From Macrocystis pyrifera (lineage: Eukaryota; Sar; Phaeophyceae; Laminariales; Laminariaceae), in NCBI GenBank assembly GCA_031763025.1, contig JASSKH010000016.1:4030001-4094000 (forward strand): a stretch of DNA of 64,000 bases, written 5' to 3'. Of this stretch, positions 40,101 through 52,100 are shown piece after piece. Under the pieces are notes generated by a model that saw nothing but the letters and a program-made list of their open reading frames with translations, was not told the origin of the DNA and made no database searches. Position numbers and translations under genes: made by a program. Numbering within the stretch: position 1 is the stretch's first letter; every line of letters begins with the position of its first letter.

Positions 40101-43100
40101 GGTCTTGTTGCTCAGAGTACCGGGCGCACTCCGGGGCGATAAGGAGGGTGTGTTGGTCTGCGGGAGACACACACCTGATAAGGTACGGCAAACAATACAA
40201 GCGCGAGGAGTTTTGTCTTGTTTACAACACTAAATATAAGTAAGCCTGTGACGTAGATATACCCTTTAATATACGTAGAAGTGCACCCCAAGTTCTTGGC
40301 GACAAGCCGCTTGGAAACTGGCTAAGAGGATATATGTTTTTTGCAGAATAATACGGTGTCAACTAGGGGATAAGAGACCACAATGACGAAACTAATCTGT
40401 CTCATGCAAGGAAAATCATTAAAACAAAATCGTACCAAGTCGATATGTAGCGAAATGCAACGATGTTAAGACAGGAACAAACAGTCCATCTCAGATACCG
40501 GGTATATGTCACACTGTTTTCAAAGTTGAGCGTCAACCACTCACGGCGAACGACGTGTTTGCGGCAAAATTAACAAAACACTAAAAGCGACTTTGAAGCT
40601 ACCACGTAGTACGCACTCTACCGTGAGCTCGGTCGGCTCCTGTATAATACCTCTCTCTCTTCCTCCCCCTCCTCCTCCTCCTCCTCCTCCTCCTCCGCCG
40701 CCGCTATGGTACGAAATGTCACGCTCGACGGCGGCGCCCCCCCTAGCTCGGGCGAGGACGGCTGCGTGATGCAGTGGCGGAGAATAGTAGAACCGGACGT
40801 CATCGACAGCGGAGACGAAGCCCAGCGCAGCGGAGAGGACAGCGAACTCGAGGGCGACGGTGGGTTACGGTGCTGCCAACAGGCGCCATCAAGCGAAAAC
40901 AGCAACAGCAACGATGCTGAATCAATCGGTGGTTCCTCAGAGAGTGCAGAAGCTGGCGCTGGCACCGGCGGCGGGGGCGTGGGGGGGAGGAGGCGGGCGC
41001 CGACGCTGGGAAGGTTGGAGGAGGGGCGGTAGATGTGGCGGCGAGGGGGGGCGTCAATGCGAAACTGCCGTGGGTAGCGGCGATGATACCCCCATCCAAC
41101 GTAAAGGTGAAAACAAGCATGCCCATAGTTGTTAGATTGTTGCTGCTATTAATCTTACGTTTGCCATCCGACCTTAATGTGCAGCACGAGCGTCAACGTT
41201 GATCACTCATGCACACCGTTCAGTTTTTTTTTTTCGATGGGTAGTTTGCGGAGAGCTTTCATGGAAACCCTATGGAAACCCCACGAAAGTCCCACCTAAA
41301 TCCCGTGGAAGAATAGGCATGGCAGCACCATAATCCTACGTGAGTCCCATACAAGTCAAGCGGAAATCCCATGGGGGTCCCATGGATGCCCCATCAACTT
41401 TCATGGAAGTTCCACGGACGTCCCATGGAAGTCCTATGGAAGCTCCATGGAAATCCCATGGAAGCACGGCGGTAATCCCATGGTAGTCCCATGGAGGTCC
41501 CATGGGACTCCCATGACAGCACATGGCCTCGGGGGTACAACCTGTCGCGGTCGAGGCGTAATGGTCTTCGCCGCGCCGATTCGTCGCGGTCGTTATATAT
41601 CAGGCACTTTCTAACATTTAACGCACGCTCTCACGGCGATTTCCAGCCCACATGCGTTGCGCGGTTGATGATCGCTGCTTTGTGTTGCGATGTTTGCGAT
41701 TTTTCGACGTTATGTAACGTGTGGTGGCGAGGCGAGCCGCTCACAGCTAGTGCTATTTTGGCCCGTTTTTTTTCCCAGGCTGCGTTCTATACAATTACGC
41801 TCTTTGGGGGCGGGGGGGCTCGCGTGGGAGCTATCCTAGCCGACACTCGTTGTTAGAGGTATACCAGAAGAACTACTGGTATGGATTTGGCAGTCTGCGC
41901 ACCCCGAAACGGGTGACGACTCTTGGGGTAACAATCTGAAGTCTGTACAGGCTTAACCCTTTCATGGCTGCACTAAGTGGGCAGAAACCCAAATATGACT
42001 GTAATCTCCAGGGGCTTGATAACGGGACGGAGTGCAGTCCTCAACGGGTCAACAACAACGCGGACCCCAGATTTTGCTCCTGTTTGGAAATACGCCATAC
42101 AAAGTACCAGGCTATGTACATAGCAGCCTCAAATCGCCCGGTCGGTCGGTCGGTCCGTCGGTCGGTCCGTCGCACCGTCGCCCGCGCGCCGCCGCCCTTG
42201 GTATTAAGCTTGTGATTGTGTTTGCCATCCCACAGTGTGCAGCGTGTGTTAGTCGCAAAAAAAAAGCGCTTTGGCAGGAACCAGATAATGATGAAGACGC
42301 GTACGGCCCAAGAACGACACCCCAAACCGTTTTGACGCACAAAGCGCGTCTTCAACCAAGATCCCCCTGCACCTCATCCGTCAAACAGCAGACTGCCCCC
42401 CCCCCCCTCCCTCCACAATTTTTCTCTCGAAAAGGATGCGTGGTCAATGGTCAAATGACTAAGGCAAGCAATAAATGAATGTGTCCCCCCCTCCCCCCCA
42501 AGCGGTTCTTAGTAGGATGCAGCTCACCCTTCATGCAACTCGCCCAACACCTCACGGCGCTTCGCGCGTGGTGCAAGCAATGTCTGCCTGGTCGATGAAA
42601 ACCCGACGAGCTCCGTCTCGGCATTGTAAGGATGCGAGGTTCTATGGTGTGATGCGACTACGGGCATGCATGATAATGAGTACCCCCCCCTCCCTCCACA
42701 ATTGTGTTTGCCATTTGACAATGTGCGACTTGAGCTTCAACGTTGGATCACTCACAAAAAAAAAAAAACGCACGAAGAAGATAGTAGTGTGTTTTGATGC
42801 TTTGATGTACCGGTGGTATTCATTTTTTCGTACCGAAACAACCCTTGTGTCCACGAACAAATGCTTGGTGATTGTGGTGTGTCTCTAACTTCCGCATAAG
42901 GGATGCCGAGCTGCTCATGGACGAAAGCTGATCCGTATCGTTGGGGTGCCACAATTGAAATCCGCAAGGGTGTGCTTAGTACTGGCAGGGTATCTACGGG
43001 TACCCGGGTACCTATCCGAGTATGGCCAAAACAAGCAAGATGGATACTGGGGTGCCTATACGAGTATGACCAAAACAGGCATGCATGGTACCCGGGTATC

Positions 43101-46100
43101 TACCCGACTATTACCAAAACAATCAAGTTAGATACCCGGGCACCTACCAGAGTGTGACAAAAAACAAGCAGGTTTGGTACCCCGGTAATCTACCCAAAAA
43201 ATACCAAAACAATCAGGCTTGGTACCCGGGTGCCTCTACTCGAGTATGACCAACACAATCAGGTTTAGTATCTGGGTACTCACCCGAGCGTGACCAAAAC
43301 TATCATGTTTGCCATCCAGTTACCACTACCCGAGTATAACTAAAACAACTAGCTTTAGTACCCGGAGTATCACAGAGTATTGATAGGGTATCAACTTTGG
43401 GGATACTCTTCTGCGTACCCGAGTAAGACCAAACTATTTAAGTTTGGTACCCGGGTACCTTCCCGGGTAAGCGCTAGCGGATAAGATACGCAAAAAGCGG
43501 GTTAAGACATGCACCCTAAAGCCCGCCGCAAGCGAATTATTTTTGGAGTAAGACACACTTTACGACATTCGTCTTACGTGCCTGTTTGTGTCTGAAATGT
43601 CTTCCGTGGATTTGAGCATTCCCCTTCGAAAATGTCGTATATCGCTTAGACGTGTCTTACTGCCTTTTCTCGGCCTGGCATGCGTTTGGTACATAGAGGA
43701 GTTGAAAATAAAGATTGGGTATGGTACACGCATCACATGTATGACACTGATACCTGGCAGGACAGAAACGGGCACGACTAGACAGCAGTAGTTCAAGCAG
43801 TATGACCGTGGATAATATACTTATCAAAGCGGTACTAATCGAGCTACGGACCAGTCCATATCAGCTTTTTGCTCTCGTCCGGCGGTTTCTCGATCATCAA
43901 GAAACATCGTGATTTGAAGTTTGCAGCAGCAGTGTTTTTCCTGAGCCTGCAGCGCATTTTTCGAAATCTGAGTTGGTTTCGTCGAAAACAAAACACAGAA
44001 AAAACTGAAAGTATCGAGCCTTTTAGCTATTAAATGAGATATAAATATTATGCTGACATTGAAGTCAGGTAGACGACAGTCCGAAACCTCTGAGAATCCC
44101 AGATTTCGCTCTAAATCGGTGTGCATCTTCCTTCAAGCTGTACAAAACAACCGATATCATCACCATTGTCTAATTCGCCGCCCATCAAGAGATATGGCGC
44201 GCATAAGACACCCCACACAAAGTGAAGGCAATGCAATGACAAACACAAAATCTGGGATTCTCACGCCGTTGATCTTGGAGCAAGGGCAAGCCAAAGGGAT
44301 TGCTTACTGTTAATTTTTTTCTTCTTCTTGCTTTTTCCTTTTCCGTCAGTTGTGGCCGAAAACAACAATGAGGGTCTTAACCCTAAATTAAATGTATGCG
44401 TAGTTCACGAACAAAATATGCCTGGTACAGAAATAAAAGAAGCAGTGCAGTATCAAAGCACGCGATAATTATACGAGTACTCATCTCGAAGTAAATGACA
44501 AAAAAAACGCGAGAAAGTGGGGAGGGAATTGAAAAGTCAAAGTTGATAGTAGTTGGCCCGGAACGTAGCATTGTACAGATTGTGCGTCACGAACCACCGT
44601 CGAAGTTTGCATTTTCACACTTCCCTCTGATAGCAAGCGGTGGCACAACTCAACGTGCATCATCAGCGGTACTGCGGGTGCTTGCACCGGGTCGGGTCGG
44701 GAAGGAACATGAGCAACACAGCGGCACAATAGCACCGGACAGCATTCTTACGTTCAGCGTACAACAGCACCGCTGTGTTGTAGTCGAGGGTAGGATATTC
44801 GCGGTTGTTGTGGTTTTCGTACGATAACCGTTATCTCCCTCAACTCCAGCAGAAACCAAGGTCGTTTGTACTCGCATGCAACTGATCCTAGAATTAGACT
44901 GCTGTTTCCCTTGGTATCACGGGTATACTTTGGTGCGACAAAAACGCCTTTTAGTCCGTTTGCGAGCGCTGGGACGTTGCCTTACGAAAATAATGCACGT
45001 ACGGGACGAAACAGCCTCTAAGGTAAGCCCCCGCTGAGAAGCGGCTCTAAGACATTCTATAAGACATGTCTTAGCCGCACCGGACCCCGTTTTTGTGGAG
45101 TTTGTATCTAGCGGCGATGTATGGTGCGCGAAGATGGACTTATTATTGCCCTTTTTCGAGCGCAGGGACGTTGCCTTACGAAAATGAGACACGTAAGGGA
45201 CGAAACAGCGTCTATGACAAGCCCCTGCCGGAAAGGGGCTCTAAGACAGTTGTTAAGACATGTGTTCGCCGCTAGCGCTTAGTTGGAAGTGTATGCCATT
45301 CATTGCTCGCGGAAATACCAACACGAGAAAAACAACAACACGAGAAGTACAGAGCAGAACTCAATAGAATCATTTTTGTAAGAAACGACCATAAAAACTC
45401 TCAGCTAAAAACATGAATTTGAAACGTAGGTGTGAGTTAATTCTCACGACCGATCGATGTCATAAGGCTCGAGCTTTGCAATCTGCGTGGCACATGGGTC
45501 TTACGTTTCCTTCATTTCTCGTCAAAGATAGAGACCGGTGACTCGCCTGGATGCTACCGAAATAGCTTGTTCCTATGTATGTTGCCCTCCGACCATGCAT
45601 CGTACATACAATTTCCAGCCCGACTTTAATCGAATATCCTCTAGATAGTTCCGCAGAAAGTAGACGGCTCAAACTCGCTTCTTTCATCATGGGAATTTGA
45701 TCATACAGAAATCTCTGTTCTATCACTCTGTGTCGAACAAGTGTATCACTTTCCCTTCTTGATAGCTCTTCCTTACGCCTCCTTCCCTCGGCAAAACCCT
45801 CGTTTACCCTAGTACTCCTCGTCTTTGTTGGTCGCTTTTCGCGGTCAAACGAGAGAAAGACACGCGTGCCTTTTAACCGTAGCCAACTATGGATACAACT
45901 CAACGCAACCCAACATCATGCGGTTGCCACGCGCCCGTTTAGATGTCAGACACTACTGCCCCTGGAGTTCGTACGAGATTGGAGGCGGTCCACGGATGCA
46001 GGGCAGCCGATACTCGCGGGTGCCTCTGGTACAACCACGAAGAAGGTCAGTAGCTTTGAAAAAACACCAATGACACGTGCTGTGCGATACCAGTCTGTTC

Positions 46101-49100
46101 ATAAACACAAGGGGCTCACAGACAGCAACAAAACCCCCGAACGAACCATATATTTATGACCAGACTGATACACGTAGGGGTATGAACATTTTTTTCGGCT
46201 TGAAATATATTTTTTCTGAGTGGCGAACGAGGGGGCTTCTTGCCTGATTGTCTACTGTACAATATTTTTCGACAAACAACAAACAATTTCATCGGGTTAA
46301 GCGTAGACTAACTGTCTATCAAATTCGTAGAGCTGCGAGTCTAGAGGATTTTACGACCATTAATAATTATTAATCAGTGAGGTGCCCTTATTGGCCGACC
46401 AAGTGACATCAGTCGGCAAGTCGGCTGGCGAAGCGAGCCGGTGCTCAACCCCGACTTGCCGACATTAGCCAGTCAACCGAGGGGGTACACCCCACCCGAA
46501 CGTGAAAAACAAAATCCCGCATTCAACGATCCTTCCTACAAACAAGCATGGAATCCCTATCATCCAATAAGTCGGAGAGTCGACACCTCCGAGAAACGAC
46601 CAAGTATTAGTCGGACTCATATCTAGTTGGTGCCTACTCACTAATGGTGTAGAGCTTTCCAAGCGAGAAAGGAGCCTACTAAATTATTGCTGAACCCCTC
46701 CTACCGTGGCACTTGTCAAGCAATGATTCTGGGCGGGTTTGCTGTGGTCGTGGAGGGCTTTTTCCACCGTCAAGCCCGCTGTCGTCGCGTGCTGCGTGCC
46801 GAAACTGCTGTTGACTCAAAGGTCATTCCCCCCGCTGTGTATACCCCCCCCCTAATTCATTTGACTCGTCGAACACTTCACGGTGCTTCGCGCTTCGTGC
46901 AAGCAATGTCTGCCTGGTCGGTGAAAACCCGACGTGCTACGTCACGGCATTGTAGGGATGCAAGGGTCTGGTCATACGACTACGGCCATGCATGATGATG
47001 AGTACAACCCCCCCCCCCCCCACCCGCTCTGTCTCGAAAGGGATGCGTGGTCAATGGTCAAATAACGAAGGCAAGCAACAAAAGAGTACGCCCCTTCCCC
47101 CCCCCGACCCGACCCGACAGGGATTGTTTACGTGTTGTTTGACGGCCGAGCACTTCTTCCTACAGCAACCTACTTAGCTGTGAAGAATGAGGAGATTCCG
47201 TGCCCGTGTGAAACTCTTAACCCCGGAGAGAAGTTTTGGCAAAATACTGCTACTACGGGGGACCATAGTAAACAGGACCAAATACTCTTGATAAAAACAG
47301 GTAAATATATAGGTGTTTGTGTTTACCGTAGGTCCTATATACTATGGCCCCCCGCGATACTTGCTAGCGCATCACAGCGGCTCGTCTCAATAAAACCCTG
47401 CCCCTACCCTCTTTTGTTGAGGGGGCCTACTGTACTACAGTAGGTTATTGTCTACAGAATGCTCGCGAATCAATCAAAAGCAAATGGGATATGACAGACG
47501 ACAGTCTGAGGCTAATGCTACGTTAGTTTGAGTGTGGACGCATGCTTCGGTAACGGTGGGTGCACCATTTGTGATTTTTTTAGGGTCCCCATTTGAGGAG
47601 CTCTAAAACGAATAATGGGGAAGTGTTAAGATCAAGGTCGAGACACTTTGTGTCTCCCTGGACAGGTTTGCCTATTAAGCCGGCACTCGTTGGTACTCAC
47701 GTGTGTTGTTTGCGTAGAGATAGGAGAAGAACAGCTCTGTTCCTTTCGTGCACGGGGAGCCTGAGGGCAAGACTCGTGCCTCGCTGGGAAAACCCCTGGT
47801 TTTCCATCTACGATACGCCTCCAAAGTACTACAAATACGATCCCAATGCCTGAACCCAGGTCATTACCGGGCTTTCAGCCTAATTCAAAGCAGTACCATA
47901 ACAGTAGCGACAAAACGATACTGGGCGGTTCCTAAGTTGAGAAGCCCAAAAGCCAGAAATATTTGCCTTGCAAGGCCAAAAAGTGCTATAAACCCGTATC
48001 GTAGAACGCATCTGATTCTGTCTGTGGGGTGTCAAATATACAAGAGATGCGATTTGATGTCAAGCCCACCCGAGGGTCGCTACTATCAACATGTTTCTCC
48101 ACCCGATTTCTCCCTCTTTTTCTTGAAAAACAGAGATACAGGAAAAACACAGGAGAAAGGAGAAGCAGGAAACAATTCAAATATACCAGGCAAATTGGAC
48201 AGGAGGGGGGAAAAACCAGGAACGCTTATCACGTACTATATAGGATTACTATTGTAGGAACATATTTGATTGAAGTCAGGAAGTGTAGGGCAAATCTTTC
48301 TTCGCTAAAATGACGGCCCAAATAGCTGCTGCAGTCTTCTGACACCTTCTTCGCTCAAAATCGGCTGTCGTCACAAAATATTTCAGACTCGTTCCATCGC
48401 AACATTCACAATCTGTCCCGCCTGCTGCCAGGTATCGTCTACCCTGCAGCTGCGCTGGGCGTTATCTACGACCCCCGCACGGGCCGACAGTCCTACCACA
48501 AGGGCCACATGAGCGACGTCATATCTCTGACGGTTTCGTCTTGCGGGCGTTTCGCTGCGTCCGGGGATGCGGCGAAACCTCCCCGTGTTCACGTCTGGGA
48601 CGCCGTGACCGGCGCAGGTGATAATCCGAATAGAGGCATACGTAGGTTTTTCATTAAGTGTAAGTAAACCTTCCCCAGTATCAGAGAGGCAGATGATCGA
48701 TTCTCACTTGATGATCTAGATCTTCCAGGGCAGATAGATAGATAGATCCCTGACCTATCTGCAGAATTTGGCTCACGTTGCTGGGTGAGCCACGTTATAT
48801 ACTGCGCATGATCGACAGAAGTAGAACATGTTTCCTCGGGTTGGGTCTGTACTATACAGATCCTTGAAAGCATCTTAGAACGGCTGGTTAAGGATCTACA
48901 TGATCTATCTGTAGATGATCTATCTGTAGATGATCTATCTGTAGATGAACTATCTGTAGATGATCTACCTGTAGATTATCTGTCCGACAGGTGCAACGTT
49001 CGCACGATGCCCCACGCTCGAACTGAGTGATAACACAAACCCGTAAAACTCGAACGAGTCGCCTTTCTTGTCTACATGATTTGGTAAATTATCAAGATTT

Positions 49101-52100
49101 CCATTCGAACAATGTGCAGCAGCACAACGTGAAATGTTGATCACTCAACCATAGCAGTAGGAACAGAAGAAAACCCGAGGGGGTCACATAGAGAAGCCGT
49201 TTGCGCCTCTCTCCTGTGTTGATAAGCCATCGTCCGAATCAATTTTGGGGGAATGTTACAAGAGTGCTCAACGTTGAAGCTCGTGCTGCAAATTCCTTGT
49301 CGGATGGCAAACACAATACAAACAATAATATCCGGTACATCAGTTTTGATTTGTCGTATGATACTGCCGCGCTTTTGTTCTGGAGAGTTACACCTTCTGT
49401 TAGTCTTTTTTAGAACAACACTACACATTGTCGGATGGCAAACACAATACGAACAATAATACCCGGCATCACAACGCTCGTAACGAGTCCGTCTTTTAGT
49501 ACAATCTACTTTGTTTCGCCGTTCCCGCGCTCTCCCACGCTAACCCTCTGGCCCCACCCCCTTTTTCTCCTGCAGGGGTCGTGTGTAGTACCGGGGGGGA
49601 AGAGTCCGGCCTGCTGCCGTCCCTCCACAGGGTCGGGGTAGGTCTACTAGCCTTTTCTCCGGATGGCCTCTGGCTGGCGTCTATGGGGCACGAGCCGATG
49701 CACATGCTGGCGGTTTACAGGCGAGAAAAAAAAAAGTGGCGTCAGATCGAATACGAAAACAGACAGCCTCCAATCAAGAGATTAAATCACTGATATCGGA
49801 TGCCGGTACCTGTCGCCAATGAACCATCACCGGTAGCTACCGCTAATGAACCATTTCCCGGTTGTACCTGTTGCGTTTGCCGTTCCCCAATGTATGTGCA
49901 GCATGAGTTTCAACGTTGATCACTCATAAACCTACCCAGAAAGAAGAAAAAAGAAAAAATCCGAACGAAAACCAAAATAAAAAGAAACATCCCTACCTAC
50001 ACTCGTAAGTATACTTATGTTCTGTATACAGTACCTGCTTCCAGCTTAGCACCGATCTACTCCACAACTTGTTAGAAATTGTTGTCCTTGATCCACCCTT
50101 CCTTCGCATTACATGATCGTCCTCACGCTAAGGGTGTGGGTGTGTCCTCCTTCACCCAACAGGACATCGCAAACTTTTACTGTAAGATCATGATCGATAA
50201 ATTCTATGATAGCTAGGAGTCGACCGGTTCTTTAAGGGGTTCTACCTGGAATATACTTGGCAGCGTTTACGGTTCGTATGTGTATATTTTTAACTGCACC
50301 TCACATCGTACGCTTCGTGATTCGTTCGGAGGCCCCTTCTGATCCCTAGTATTCTTTTATAGCCAGGATGTCGACCGATTCTTTAAAGGGTTTTACCGCA
50401 TAATTACCCATTGGTCTGCTACTTCCAAACTATGGCCCCTCCGTCATTGGGGCGTAAAGGCCGGGCCTAAGGTCTAGTATTCATAGTAGTAGCTGCCGCT
50501 AGGAACTCGCTCAGCCGGATAGTCGCAACTATCGTCAACTTGCGTGCGTTGGTGGACGGTGGACGGTTGTTCTTATCGGAGAGTATACCGCTGCCGGTCG
50601 TTGATCTTATGCTTACGGCGAGACATCGAAAGAGGGGTCCTGAGTTTTTGACATCGTCAAAATTAAAAACTCTCATTCGGTCCGTCATAATCCACACCTC
50701 AGACAGATCATAGGACAGATCATGATCTATCTATCTGTCTACAGATGAAACATCTAGTTCCTCACCTGCCGTTGTGAAAGGTTGTGCAGGATCTGCCTTG
50801 TAGGGCAGATCCAACCCAGGAAACACGTCCTAGATCATGCAGATTGTACAGTTGCCATCCAGCAACATGACCTGGGTCCTGCAGATCAGGGACATATCCG
50901 CCCTAAAACATTTAGATGGTAGTGAAGTGGGGATTAGTGATCTGTCTGATTTCTGCAAGTATCCACTGGTATCACTTTTTATTTCGGCAGGAGTCCATCA
51001 GGTCAATGGGGAGACGCATTCCCGGTGGCAACGATGAACGCGGGCTTCACCCGCTTCTTGTGCCTGATCTTCACGGGCCAGGAGGCGTTTCCGCTGATGG
51101 CGGGAGGGATAAAAGCCGTTTCGTTCTTCGAGCACACGACAGGGTCCAGGGGTCTGAGACGAAAAAGAGGCGTGTTCGGGTAAGCTTTAGCGCGGTATAC
51201 GTACACGGAGGAAGTACAGTAACGACAAACCGACGGAGTTGATTTCAGGGCTCTTCACGGGTAATGACCCCAACCCGCGGGTAGGATCAGGAACTTTTCG
51301 GAGTCCCATGGGTCGAGATAGGTTGGGTCGGGTCGGGACAGGAGGTTTTGAAATCTCACGGATCGGGTCCGGTCACCGTCACCCGACCCGACCCGACCCG
51401 TCGTGACCCGCGAGGTTTGACCTGACCCGTTAATAGCCCTGTGTTGATTTCGGCGTCTGGACGTAAAAGAGAAATAACCAATCTCACGCTTTCCACACTG
51501 TGTGCGCCTGCTCTTGCGTGCGGCTGTGCCGATTCATGTTTCGTAATCTGACTTCTGCTTTATGGTAGTTTTTTCTCGTCTCTTGCCATTTGTTTTGATT
51601 CCGTTTGGTCTCTCCTAGTTATGTTTTTCGGATTCTACCTTCCGTTCGTTTACAATGGGCGACTCCCAAAATGCGGCATGCTTGCGTTTGCCATCAATCT
51701 GCTGGTGCTGCGTGCTGCCGTTTATTTGACGCATATTATCCCACGTGTTTTTTTCTGTCACTCTGACTCAGATTTCGCAATAAGGTCCAAAATTGATAAT
51801 ATATTTGCGCCAACAACATGCGTTCGCGGGACGTTAAGCACCAATCCGCTCGTGCACAAGCCTTTTTCATTTTACGCACCGCACCACACCTTGGTGCTTT
51901 CTTTGTCCCGTGTGATGTTTTTGCTGGTGCGCTCATTCAGATTTCGCAAGAAGATTCAGCCAATCATGTGCGCGGTCAAGATGGGCGGAGATCAGACAGC
52001 GTTGACAGGGACGGTGTCAGGCCATCTCTATTCCTGGAATGTAGGTGCCCCAAGTTCAGTCATGTATCGGTCTACGAAACAAAAAAACTGTCGATGAATT

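Noticed and set aside
45825..46159. Longer frames over exon 27 in the two other phases
   Set aside because: They show no HELP pattern; the phase giving LEAVHGCRAADTRG fits the neighbours on both sides.
47125..47215. Segment reading IVYVLFDGRALLP, considered as the unit 3 HELP domain
   Set aside because: Exons 27 (VHGCRAADTRG) and 28 (IVYPAAALGV) provide that domain with matching phase; this segment is fortuitous.
48890..48980. Regularly spaced short repeats, considered as a CRISPR array
   Set aside because: Contiguous 15-bp units with no unique spacers, within an intron of a eukaryotic gene.
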